Positions 6,726 through 14,299 of a stretch of 25,046 nt of DNA are shown here, one piece after another; the first letter of the stretch is position 1, and each line of letters opens with the position of its first letter. The DNA is taken from positions 31,989 through 57,034 of the forward strand of contig DNXO01000112.1 of assembly GCA_003506895.1 (NCBI GenBank). Direction: 5' to 3'. The notes under the pieces are model-generated. The model did not search any database and was not told where the DNA came from. It worked only from the letters and a program-made list of their open reading frames with translations. The stretch is from Acetobacteraceae bacterium. Lineage in GTDB: Bacteria; Pseudomonadota; Alphaproteobacteria; Acetobacterales; Acetobacteraceae. The translations under genes and the position numbers were made by a program.

Positions 6726-7700
6726 TCAGAACCAGTTCCCCTTGTCCACCACATTCCGCAACGCCTCGCCATTCGCAAACGCCCGGCAGTTGTCCTGGAT
6801 GATCTGGAAACGGCGTTCGTTCAGATGGGGGCCGTAGCCGGCCATGTGCGGGGTCAGCAGGACGTTCGGCAGGCCCCATAGCGGGTGGTCGGATGGCAGC
6901 GGTTCCTGCTCGTACACATCCAGCGCGGCGCCGGCGATCTCCCCGCTCCGAAGGGCAGCGACCAGGTCGTCCAGTTTCGTCGTCATGCCGCGCCCGATGT
7001 TGATGAAGAAGGCGCTTGGTTTCATCAGGCGGAAGCGGGCGGCGTTGAAGAAGCCCTCGGTCGCCGGAGTATGCGGCACGGTCAGGATCACGAAATCGGC
7101 TTGCGGCAGCAGCGTATCCAGCGCTTCCGGCCGATACAGTTCGGCGACGTGGCCGGGCTTGTCGGGGCGACGCGCATCAATGGCCAGCACGCGGATGCCA
7201 AAGGCGCTTAGCAGGCGGGCAGTCTCGGCGCCGATGCCGCCCAGGCCGACGATCAGCGCGGTGGAGCCGGGCAGTGCGACGACACCTTCATCCTCGGGCG
7301 GCTTCTTCCATTCGTGACGGATTTGCTGCGGGATATAGACATGGAGGCCGCGAGCGAAGGCCAACACAAACGCCATGATGTGCGCGCTGATATGGTCGTT
7401 GTAGATCTCGCGGAAGTTGGTCACGGTCAGCGGATGCGCGACCAGTTGAGGGTAGTAATAGCCGGCGGGCGGGGCGGCCTGCGGGGCCTGCAGCCAGCGC
7501 AGCCGTTGCGCCTTGGCCAGCAGTTCGGCGGGCAGCGTGCCGAAGGCGGCGTCGGCGGTGACGATCGCGGCGGCGGCGGTCTCCATGTCCTCGGCCAGGA
7601 TCAGTTTCATGCCGGGAACCGAGTCCGCCAGACGCGCAGCCCATTGCCGCGTCAGTGCGGTTTGCGGCGGCAGCATCAGGAAGGTGAAGGCGTTGGTCAT
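6726..7700 (-). CDS. D-2-hydroxyacid dehydrogenase, possible hydroxypyruvate/glyoxylate reductase
   Basis: A 324-residue NAD(P)-dependent oxidoreductase. A variable N-terminal catalytic lobe (1-100) is followed by the Rossmann domain with GLGGIGAE at 152-159. The catalytic set of the family is complete: Arg237 in NIGRG, Glu266 in YEQEPLP and His285 in TPHMAGYG. Such enzymes reduce 2-keto acids such as glyoxylate, hydroxypyruvate or phenylpyruvate-type substrates. The SYYYP-like region 'AGYYYPQLV' and the position upstream of an aminotransferase that can yield hydroxypyruvate favour that substrate, but this is inference. Its ATG overlaps the stop of the upstream parvulin gene by four bases (ATGA), so the two are translationally coupled. 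Confidence 0.9.
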   Translation of the reverse strand: MTNAFTFLMLPPQTALTRQWAARLADSVPGMKLILAEDMETAAAAIVTADAAFGTLPAELLAKAQRLRWLQAPQAAPPAGYYYPQLVAHPLTVTNFREIYNDHISAHIMAFVLAFARGLHVYIPQQIRHEWKKPPEDEGVVALPGSTALIVGLGGIGAETARLLSAFGIRVLAIDARRPDKPGHVAELYRPEALDTLLPQADFVILTVPHTPATEGFFNAARFRLMKPSAFFINIGRGMTTKLDDLVAALRSGEIAGAALDVYEQEPLPSDHPLWGLPNVLLTPHMAGYGPHLNERRFQIIQDNCRAFANGEALRNVVDKGNWF

Positions 7701-8662
7701 TTCGTTTCCTTGGGCGTTTCCTTCGCTTTTGTCCCGGCGACGCCGTGGTATTTGACGGGGGCGGCTTTCAAAGCCTGTTGCATGAGGAATGGCGCGCCGG
7801 CGTGGATGATGTCCTGCGCCAGGGGACCGCGCGCGTCCTCGAAGCTGGGGGCGGGTGGCTGGCGCCGGCTCTCGACCCGGATGATGAACCAGGCGTTGCC
7901 GGACTTGACGGGGTATGCGGTTGTCTGGCCCGGCGCCATGGCGAACGCGACCACGCCGATTTCGGGGCTCATGACGTCTTGGCGTGCATATCCCAGTTCG
8001 CCGCCGTTCTGGGCGGTGCCGTCCTTGCTGTATTTGGTCGCCAGTTCGGCGAAACTGGCGCCGCTGTGCAACTGGCCGATCAAAGCAGTCGCCTCCGGCT
8101 TGGTGTTGACCATGATCAGGCGAATATCCACCTCATCCGGAGCGGGCTTGTTGGCGACAAGCGCGTCATACGTCGCGTGCAGCGCCTGATCGGTCAGGTT
8201 GGGCGCGAGGGAGCGGCGAATGACCTCGGTCGCCAGTGCCTGATCGGCGGCGTTGCGCATGCGCCGCTGCACAACCGGGTCCTTGTCCAGGCCCGCGGTT
8301 TCGCCGCGCAGAGCCAGGGCCTCCTGCTCCATTTGCTGGGTCGCGGCGCGTTGGTACAGCACTGGGAACGGCACGCCGCCCGCGATCGGGGGCATGGTGC
8401 GGATGACATCGGCGATGTCGCCCCAGGTGACGGCGTGTGGGCCGACCTCGGCCACGACGGTGCCGGCGGACCGATCCAGTTCAGCCTCCAGGGCCTGAAG
8501 CGAGGCGAAAGCCTCGGGTCCCGGCGGCGGCAGGCCCTCGGGCAGCGTATCGGGCGTTTGCGCAAGCGCGCCCGTCGCCGAAACAATGATGGCGGCAAGG
8601 GCGAGAAGCCTGCTAATCGAACGCGGGTGCGGCACCAAACAATCCTCGATCAATCGCGACAA
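7697..8662 (-). CDS. Secreted parvulin-type peptidyl-prolyl isomerase
   Basis: A 321-residue exported foldase. A basic N-terminus and hydrophobic stretch (about residues 17-31) end at a GALA-QT cleavage site near residue 34. A Pro-rich linker follows, then a SurA/PrsA-like helical chaperone region (about 65-170). The parvulin domain lies at about 176-265, with the typical EVDIRLIMV, SFAELATKYSKDG, GGELGYARQDVM and FAMAPGQTT segments. It would catalyse cis/trans prolyl isomerisation of periplasmic or outer-membrane proteins. Its linkage to a cytoplasmic dehydrogenase by a 4-base overlap is functionally odd and may reflect only shared transcription. The tail is Lys/Thr-rich (KAKETPKETK). Confidence 0.87.
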   Translation of the reverse strand: MSRLIEDCLVPHPRSISRLLALAAIIVSATGALAQTPDTLPEGLPPPGPEAFASLQALEAELDRSAGTVVAEVGPHAVTWGDIADVIRTMPPIAGGVPFPVLYQRAATQQMEQEALALRGETAGLDKDPVVQRRMRNAADQALATEVIRRSLAPNLTDQALHATYDALVANKPAPDEVDIRLIMVNTKPEATALIGQLHSGASFAELATKYSKDGTAQNGGELGYARQDVMSPEIGVVAFAMAPGQTTAYPVKSGNAWFIIRVESRRQPPAPSFEDARGPLAQDIIHAGAPFLMQQALKAAPVKYHGVAGTKAKETPKETK

Positions 8663-8968
8663 TTACGCGACCTTACCGGCGGGGCGCGGTCCATGCCAGC
8701 GGGATACGAGGACGCTGAATGATTTGCATCAAATACGATCTATTTTTTGACAGAAATCATGGTTTGACAATTCCCGGGCCAAACGGCCGTAACCATTTTG
8801 TAGTCATTCGCAATGGTATAAGCGTAAACGCTGGCGCGTATCCGCCTCCCGCAACCTGGAAAGAGCATCGTTGGATGACCTTTGCCATCCACCAAACCCG
8901 GCTCCTTTGGCAGACAGGGACGCTGATCAACGCCGTTTCCCGGTTCGTCCGACAGATCCTGGCGAGGA
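8663..8968. promoter_or_regulatory. Divergent intergenic region with candidate regulatory dyad
   Basis: About 300 bases between the parvulin gene (-) and the histidine kinase gene (+), more AT-rich around 8719-8830. Visible elements are two TTGACA hexamers in direct orientation (8747-8752 and 8764-8769) and a dyad AGCGT-AA-ACGCT (8821-8832). No well-placed TATAAT-like partner is clear. A short open frame spanning the region has no family resemblance, so I treat the stretch as regulatory DNA. Confidence 0.35.
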
Positions 8969-10837
8969 ATGCCAGGGCTGCCACCGATGTTGGCTTCTAG
9001 CATGTTCGCCATCGACGTCGCGACGGTCTCTGCCTTCACCACGATGCTGTCGGCCTGGCTTGGCGGCTTGCTGATCTGGCTTTGGCAAAAGGATCGCGGC
9101 CAACCGGCCCTGGCCAGTTGGGGGGCAGCCCGGCTGTTGAGTGCCGCGGCCATGCCGCTGCTGGGGGCGCGCGGTTTTCTTCCGCAGTGGCTGTCGATCA
9201 ATCTGGCCGACGCCCTGATCTGCCTGAGTTACGGTCTCACCTGGTGCGGAGCCCGGCAGTTCGAGAGCCGGCCATTCAAGCCGGCCGCGACCTGCGCGGG
9301 GGCGGTCGTTTGGTTGCTGGCCTGCGAGATCCCCGCATTTTATGGCAGCCTGGAAGCACGGATCGCGCTGATCGCGGTCATCGTCTCGCTGTATAATCTG
9401 GCCGCCGCGCGGGAGTTTCATCGCGGCCAGAAGATCTGCCCGCTGCCGTCCCGCCCCATCGTCGTCGTGCTGCTGGCGAGCGTGGCGATGACCGTCATCC
9501 TCTCCGGGACGCTGCCATTGCTGTTTCCGTTCAGGCAGCCCAGTACGACCCTGCCGACCACTATGTGGTTCGGCCTGCTGATCAGCCTGAATATCGGCAT
9601 GATGGCCGCCGCCTCCATTCTTTTGGTGGCGCTGACGAAGGAACGGGCGGAACTGCGGTCAACGACGGCACTGGCGGCGGCACGCGATCTCGCGAACGAG
9701 GCCAGCAGTCAGAAGACCAGGTTTCTCGCCCGCATGAGCCATGAACTCCGCACGCCGCTGAATGGGGTGCTGGGCCTGGCGCAGGTGCTGGCGGCGGATC
9801 CCGAACTGGGGGAGCACCAGCGCCAGCACGCCGCGACGCTGGAACAGGCCGGACGGCATTTGCTTGACATCCTGAACGAGGTCCTGGATCTGTCCCGGAT
9901 CGAGGCTGGACGGATGGATCTGTCGCCGCAGCCGATCGCCCTGGAGGGATTCCTGCGCGAACTTGCCGCGCTGGCACAGGGGGCCGCCGGGCCGTTGGGC
10001 GTCGCGATGCGCCTGGATATCGCGCCCGACCTGCCCGCGACGGTGCTCACAGATCCGATGCGGCTGCGGCAAATCCTGCTGAACCTGTTGAACAACGCCT
10101 GGAAATTTACCCCCGCCGGCGGAAGCGTGACGCTGAATGTCATGCGGGTGGGTGGCGACCGGGTCAGCTTCTCGATCACGGATACCGGCCCCGGCGTCCC
10201 GGCATCGCTTCGGCCGCGGCTGTTTCAGGATTACACCCAGGCCCTGGGACATTCCGCCGCGGGTGGAACCGGCCTGGGGCTGGCGATCAGCGCACGCCTG
10301 GCATCGGCGATGGGCGGGGAACTGACACATGCCGACGGGCCGGGTGGCTCCGGCAGTTGCTTCACGCTGGTGATGCCGCTGCCCGAGGTTGAACGCCCGC
10401 CCCCGGCGCCACCGCGGCCCCCGGCCGCCGAACCGCTCCCCCCGCCACGCGGGCTGCGCTTTCTGGTGGTCGATGATGTGGCAATGAACCGAAAGACGGC
10501 CCGCGCGCTGCTGGAGCACGCCGGCCACGTCGTGGACGTGGCGGAGGATGGTCACGCGGCCCTGGCGGCGCTGGACAAGGGGCCGCTGCCCGATATCATC
10601 CTGATGGACCAGTCGATGCCGGGCATAGACGGTAACACCACCGCCCGATACATCCGGAACCTTCCTGGACCGGCCGGGCGACTGCCGATCCTGGCGGTAA
10701 CGGCCAATGCCCAGCCCGAGGATATCGAGGCCAGCCTGGCCGCCGGCATGGACGGCCATATCGCGAAACCGATCGAGTTGAAGATGTTGCTGGCCGCGGC
10801 CGCCAAGGCATTGGATCGCGAGGCCGTTCACTCGTAG
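8969..10837 (+). CDS. Membrane-bound hybrid sensor histidine kinase
   Basis: A 622-residue signalling protein. The first 225 residues contain about six or seven hydrophobic segments and no recognisable periplasmic domain, so the stimulus is probably sensed in or near the membrane. A short coiled linker leads to HisKA with the phospho-acceptor in ARMSHELRTPLNG (His258). The ATPase domain follows: N-box LLNNAWKF (Asn376), G1 ITDTGPGVP (Asp405), G2 GGTGLGLAIS (432-441). After a Pro-rich linker (about 472-493) comes a receiver domain with the acidic pair Asp502/Asp503, phospho-acceptor Asp547 in ILMDQSMPG and Lys600. No HPt domain or response regulator is adjacent, so the phosphorelay partner is elsewhere. 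In-frame ATGs at 8987 and 9002 are alternative starts, since the Shine-Dalgarno before 8969 is too close. Confidence 0.92.
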   Translation: MPGLPPMLASSMFAIDVATVSAFTTMLSAWLGGLLIWLWQKDRGQPALASWGAARLLSAAAMPLLGARGFLPQWLSINLADALICLSYGLTWCGARQFESRPFKPAATCAGAVVWLLACEIPAFYGSLEARIALIAVIVSLYNLAAAREFHRGQKICPLPSRPIVVVLLASVAMTVILSGTLPLLFPFRQPSTTLPTTMWFGLLISLNIGMMAAASILLVALTKERAELRSTTALAAARDLANEASSQKTRFLARMSHELRTPLNGVLGLAQVLAADPELGEHQRQHAATLEQAGRHLLDILNEVLDLSRIEAGRMDLSPQPIALEGFLRELAALAQGAAGPLGVAMRLDIAPDLPATVLTDPMRLRQILLNLLNNAWKFTPAGGSVTLNVMRVGGDRVSFSITDTGPGVPASLRPRLFQDYTQALGHSAAGGTGLGLAISARLASAMGGELTHADGPGGSGSCFTLVMPLPEVERPPPAPPRPPAAEPLPPPRGLRFLVVDDVAMNRKTARALLEHAGHVVDVAEDGHAALAALDKGPLPDIILMDQSMPGIDGNTTARYIRNLPGPAGRLPILAVTANAQPEDIEASLAAGMDGHIAKPIELKMLLAAAAKALDREAVHS

Positions 10838-11069
10838 CCGAAAGCGGTGGAACGCGACGCGTGCGCGGTGGCGCCCTTGGTTGAAAATGCGATCGGGGCC
10901 GAACTGGAAGCCATCAAGGCGCCGGCCGGTTGCTCAATGCGGCAGATCGCCGCTCCCTCGTTTTCCGCAGCCGCTCGGTGTATCCGCGTCCAGGCTACCC
11001 TGGCTCCCGGCTCTTGCGGGATTCGGCGAACCGGTTGACGCTGTTTCCCAAACGGGGAGAACACGTACC
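10838..11069. other. Intergenic region before the LLM oxidoreductase
   Basis: No gene or clear terminator is visible between the kinase and the flavin oxidoreductase. The downstream frame remains open through most of this stretch, but the extension has no family resemblance and starts far from the conserved MEFGMFHEF beginning. I regard it as leader DNA. Confidence 0.4.
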
Positions 11070-12122
11070 ATGGAATTCGGCATGTTCCACGAATTTCAGC
11101 GCCGGCCGGGCCAGAGCGAAACACAGGCGTTCGCGGAATCCTTCGAGCAGGTGGACGAGGCCGAAAAGGCCGGGCTGGATGTGATGTGGCTGGCCGAATT
11201 GCACAACGCACCGGAACGATCCGTGCTCGCCGCGCCGCTCGCGGTGGCCAGCGCCATCGCTACGAGGACGAAACGGATGAAGATCGGGATCGCCGTTCAG
11301 GTGCTGCCGCTGTGCCATCCGCTGCGCATCGCCGAGGAAGCCGCGACGGTCGATCACATCAGCCAGGGCCGGCTGATCTTCGGCATCGGCCGCAGCGGAT
11401 TCCCTCGCACCTATCAGGCGTATGGCATCTCTTATGCCGAGAGCCGGGAGCGATTCGCGGAGGTAACGGAAATCCTGAAGCGGGCCTGGACGCAGGAACG
11501 GTTTTCGTTCCACGGCAAGTTCTACGACTTCGAGGATATCTGCCTGGTGCCCAAGCCGTATCAGGCGCCCTACCCCGAGCTGCGGATGGCGGTGAACAGC
11601 CCGGACACGTTCCAGCAGACCGGGGAGGCCGGGATTCCGATCTTTGTCGCCACCAGGCTTGGCGACCTGGACGAGTTAGTGCCCAACCTTCGCATCTACC
11701 GCGAGGCCTGGGCAGCCGCCGGCCATCCAGGACAGGGCCAGGTCTATCTGCGCGTGCCGGTGTATCTGGCCGAGACGGAGAAGCAGGCACGGGAGGACCC
11801 GCATGAAAGCGTCATGTTCTTTTACAAATACCTGGGTGAACGGATCGAGGCCTCGGCCGTTCAAGAGGGTGCCCGGGCGATCGAGAACCGGGCGGAACGG
11901 GGACAGCGGCTGCAGACGATCGATTACGAGGACGTGCTGAAAAGCAAGATCGTCGTCGGGACGCCGGCCATGGTGGTGGACCGGCTGGCCACGCTGAAGG
12001 AAACGCTGGGGCTGTCCGGCATCCTGGCGGAAATGAACTGCGGCATGCGGATCCCGCATGAGCAGGTCAGCAACTCGCTGCGGCTCATGTGTTCCCGGGT
12101 CATGCCACATTTGCGTGATTAG
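11070..12122 (+). CDS. LLM-class flavin-dependent oxidoreductase (luciferase-like)
   Basis: A 350-residue member of the bacterial luciferase-like monooxygenase superfamily, which uses reduced FMN or F420 to oxidise small organic substrates. Landmarks: first barrel strand MEFGMFHEF, then DVMWLAELHN, an IGIAVQVLPLCHPLRIAEEAATVDHISQGR block (the typical 'P-x-R-x-AEE-x-A-x-LD-x-L-S-x-GR' motif), FGIGRSGFP, and a C-terminal VVGTPAMVVDRLATL motif typical of the family. The ATG at 11070 is preceded by GGGGAGA about 10 nt upstream and matches the usual family N-terminus; upstream in-frame starts are rejected. Substrate unknown. The nearby CoA-transferase fragment and decarboxylase-like gene hint at a catabolic role. 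Confidence 0.88.
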   Translation: MEFGMFHEFQRRPGQSETQAFAESFEQVDEAEKAGLDVMWLAELHNAPERSVLAAPLAVASAIATRTKRMKIGIAVQVLPLCHPLRIAEEAATVDHISQGRLIFGIGRSGFPRTYQAYGISYAESRERFAEVTEILKRAWTQERFSFHGKFYDFEDICLVPKPYQAPYPELRMAVNSPDTFQQTGEAGIPIFVATRLGDLDELVPNLRIYREAWAAAGHPGQGQVYLRVPVYLAETEKQAREDPHESVMFFYKYLGERIEASAVQEGARAIENRAERGQRLQTIDYEDVLKSKIVVGTPAMVVDRLATLKETLGLSGILAEMNCGMRIPHEQVSNSLRLMCSRVMPHLRD

Positions 12123-12216
12123 ATGCTGAGTCTCCAGCGATACCACTGATGTCAACACCGTCGCGGCGCGGACCCGTTACTATCGCGGGGTTATACCGAC
12201 ACGAGGAAACACCGGC

Positions 12217-13038
12217 TTGCTGTCATTGCCCACGCGCCCGGGACCGGACGTGCGACCCGTTCGGCACTGGAAAAACACCTCGGCGCCGGAGGCAGCCGCC
12301 TTGGTGCGCTCCGGCACGACCGTCGCGGTGGGATGGCTTGGCGATCGGTTGGCGGCGGCGCTGGCAGACGCGTTCGCGGATCGGGCGGAGCCGAACGGCC
12401 TGACCATCGTTTACGCGGCAACCCAAGGCGAGGGCCGGACGCACGGTTTGAACCTACTGGCGCATGAAGGGCTGGTGCGGCGCGTCGTCGGCGGACAATG
12501 GCATCCGGTGCCCAGGCTGCAGGCGCTGGCGGCGGCCAACCGGATCGAGGCCTACAGCCTGCCGGCCGGGGTGATCAGGCGGTTGTTCCGGGATATCGCG
12601 GAGGGCCTTCCGGGCCACCTCAGCCGCAGCGGTTTGGGCACATCGGCCGACCCGCGTCAGGGCGGCGGCCGCCTGAACCGGCGGACGCAGGAGCAACTGG
12701 TGCGGCTGGTTTACCCCGCGGGCGACGAGGCACTGCTGTTCCGCGGCTTCGCGATCGATGCCGCGCTGATCGGCGTGGCGTTCATGGAGGGAACGGCGGC
12801 GATCGCGATGACCCGTGAGTCGATGACGATCGCCCGAGCGGCCAGGAAGAGCGGGGGGATTGTGATCGCGCAGATGGACCGGGTGGGGACGCTGGACAAG
12901 CTGCCGCCCGGCCAGGTCGTCGTACCGGATACGCTGGTCGATGTGCTGATCGAGGGCGATCCCCGCGACCGGCGGCCGGAGACATTCTCACCCACGACAG
13001 TGCCGCCGGTGGCAGGCCAGCAGCCACCGGCGCATTAG
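12217..13038 (+). CDS. Truncated family I CoA-transferase (first half only)
   Basis: A 273-residue protein matching the N-terminal (alpha) half of acetate/propionate CoA-transferases of the YdiF/Pct type. These normally run to about 520 residues and move CoA between short-chain acids. Clear matches: TIVYAATQGEGRTHGLNLLAHEGLVRRVVGGQWHPVPRL, the AYSLPAGVIRRLFRDIAEG segment, GLGTSADPRQGGGRLN, LLFRGFAIDAALIG and GGIVIAQMDRVGTLDKLPPGQVVVP. It then ends in a Pro-rich tail. The beta half, which carries the catalytic glutamate, is absent, and a convergent unrelated gene follows 19 bases later. The glycine-rich loop near the N-terminus (TVAVGWLGDRLAAAL) is also shortened. TTG at 12217 has ACGAGGA 9 nt upstream. 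It is either a remnant or a non-catalytic or split-subunit form. Confidence 0.8.
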   Translation: MLSLPTRPGPDVRPVRHWKNTSAPEAAALVRSGTTVAVGWLGDRLAAALADAFADRAEPNGLTIVYAATQGEGRTHGLNLLAHEGLVRRVVGGQWHPVPRLQALAAANRIEAYSLPAGVIRRLFRDIAEGLPGHLSRSGLGTSADPRQGGGRLNRRTQEQLVRLVYPAGDEALLFRGFAIDAALIGVAFMEGTAAIAMTRESMTIARAARKSGGIVIAQMDRVGTLDKLPPGQVVVPDTLVDVLIEGDPRDRRPETFSPTTVPPVAGQQPPAH

Positions 13039-13057
13039 GGTCGCCGGTCGCGGGCGA

Positions 13058-13606
13058 TCAGGCTGGGAACGGGAACTGGTCCAGATAGGGCTGATATTCC
13101 GGCTCCACATCGATTTGCAGCGTGCCCAGAACTCGCACCACCGCGTTGTAGAAGCCGATCGTCAGCGTCAGGTCCACCACCAGTTCGTTGCCGAGTTCGG
13201 CCTGCAACGCGGCGAAGGTGGGGGCCGACATGGCACCGTCGTTGGTCATCTCACGGGCCGCTTGCAGCACCAGCTTCGACAGGGCGTCCAGGTCGGTCGG
13301 CTTGCCGTCGGTGTCGTCGATCAGTGCCCGCACATCCGCGTCGCTGACCCCGAAATCGTGGCCCAACTTGACGTGGTGCGACCACTCATAAGGCGAGCGG
13401 GCGAGCCAGCCGACTTGCAGAATCGCCAGTTCGCGCAGGCGGGGATCGAGCTTGCTGCCGTGGCGGATATAGCCGCCCAGGCCGAAGAACGCCCGCGCCG
13501 CCTTGGGTGAGTTCACCAGCGCCTTGGCCAGCCAGATCGGCCGCTTGAGCAGGTCCTGGTTCTCGGGTTCCAGGTCGGACGGTTCGAGATACGGTACGCG
13601 CGCCAT
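13058..13606 (-). CDS. Carboxymuconolactone decarboxylase family protein
   Basis: A 182-residue all-helical protein of the CMD/AhpD-like superfamily. Landmarks: an N-terminal MARVPYLEPSDLEPENQDLL, HGSKLDPRLRELAILQVGWLARSPYEWSHHVKLG (residues about 50-82, holding the family's conserved E-x-x-x-x-x-V and Y-E-W-x-x-H signature), and a C-terminal LTLTIGFYNAVVRVLGTLQIDVEP. The CxxC of AhpD peroxidoredoxins is absent (ARSPYEW instead), so a thiol peroxidase is unlikely. Real decarboxylase activity is not shown. The chosen ATG follows GGAGGAAACC, an excellent ribosome site; the longer upstream frame is antisense to the next gene. It converges on the truncated CoA-transferase with a 19-base gap. Confidence 0.88.
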   Translation of the reverse strand: MARVPYLEPSDLEPENQDLLKRPIWLAKALVNSPKAARAFFGLGGYIRHGSKLDPRLRELAILQVGWLARSPYEWSHHVKLGHDFGVSDADVRALIDDTDGKPTDLDALSKLVLQAAREMTNDGAMSAPTFAALQAELGNELVVDLTLTIGFYNAVVRVLGTLQIDVEPEYQPYLDQFPFPA

Positions 13607-13687
13607 TGGTTTCCTCCATCGAATGGAATCACCGTATAAGCTGAGCGGCGATGTGCAAATGCCGCGCCGTTTGAAGGAGCCAGACCG

Positions 13688-14176
13688 ATGCGCGCGACTG
13701 TTACGTCGGCGGGTTTTTTGACGCTGGGACACGAAACATTCCGCGCCGCGCTGGGGTATGGGGGGATTCGCGCGGAAAAGCACGAGGGCGACGGCGGGAC
13801 TCCGACCGGGCTGCTGCCGTTGCGGACGGTGCTGTATCGGCCGGATCGCCAGAAGGCACCGATCTGCGCCGTGCCGGTGCGGGCGCTGACGCGGGAGGAT
13901 GGGTGGTGCGACGATGCCGGGAATGCGTCCTACAACCAGTTGGTTCGCCTGCCGATCGACGCGAGCGCGGAGGCGTTGTGGCGGGAGGATGGGGTTTACG
14001 ACATCATCGGGGTGCTGGGGTGGAATGACGATCCAGTTCGGGCCGGACACGGATCGGCGATTTTCCTGCACGTCGCGCGGCCGGATTATGCGCCGACCGA
14101 GGGGTGTATCGCGCTGGCGCCGGATGACCTGATCCTGGTGCTCGCGAAGGGGTTGACCGGGATCTTGGTGGTTTGA
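13688..14176 (+). CDS. YkuD-like L,D-transpeptidase domain protein
   Basis: A 162-residue protein that is almost entirely a YkuD catalytic domain. It keeps GYGGIRAEKHEGDGGTPTG near residues 23-41 (the typical 'K-x-EGD-x-x-TP-x-G' motif) and the catalytic region IFLHVARPDYAPTEGCIAL with His128 and nucleophile Cys140. Such enzymes cross-link peptidoglycan stem peptides or attach proteins to them. No signal peptide is visible, which is common in this short Alphaproteobacterial subgroup but leaves export unexplained. GAAGGAG ends 9 nt before the ATG and fixes the start. The gene is divergent from the carboxymuconolactone decarboxylase-like gene (81-base gap). Confidence 0.88.
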   Translation: MRATVTSAGFLTLGHETFRAALGYGGIRAEKHEGDGGTPTGLLPLRTVLYRPDRQKAPICAVPVRALTREDGWCDDAGNASYNQLVRLPIDASAEALWREDGVYDIIGVLGWNDDPVRAGHGSAIFLHVARPDYAPTEGCIALAPDDLILVLAKGLTGILVV

Positions 14177-14211
14177 GGGGGCCGGCGCGGTGGTCGCCGA
14201 GAGCCGCTACG

Positions 14212-14238
14212 GGCGGATTGCACTTCAGTGCTTCCGCC
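14212..14238. terminator. Hairpin between convergent genes, possible bidirectional terminator
   Basis: GGCGGA-TT-GCAC-TTCA-GTGC-T-TCCGCC forms a ten-pair stem with one small internal loop and a 4-base loop. It lies between the ends of the L,D-transpeptidase (+) and the Gfo/Idh/MocA gene (-). No T-tract follows on either strand, so termination is inferred from position only. Confidence 0.4.
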
Positions 14239-14299
14239 TGCCAGCGGACCTTGGCGCGCCGATGATGGATGCAACAGCGGCATCTGAAGGGTTCGTTAC

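Noticed and set aside
8719..9000. 93-codon open frame between the foldase and the histidine kinase
   Set aside because: Composition changes midway, there is no recognisable domain, and it overlaps the kinase start. It looks like a chance frame over regulatory DNA.
10881..11069. N-terminal extension of the flavin oxidoreductase
   Set aside because: The family begins at MEFGMFHEF, which has its own ribosome site. The extension is Arg/Pro/Ser-rich and unlike any domain.
13607..14071. N-terminal extension of the carboxymuconolactone decarboxylase-like gene
   Set aside because: It is antisense to the L,D-transpeptidase, and the GGAGGA ribosome site decides for the ATG at 13606.
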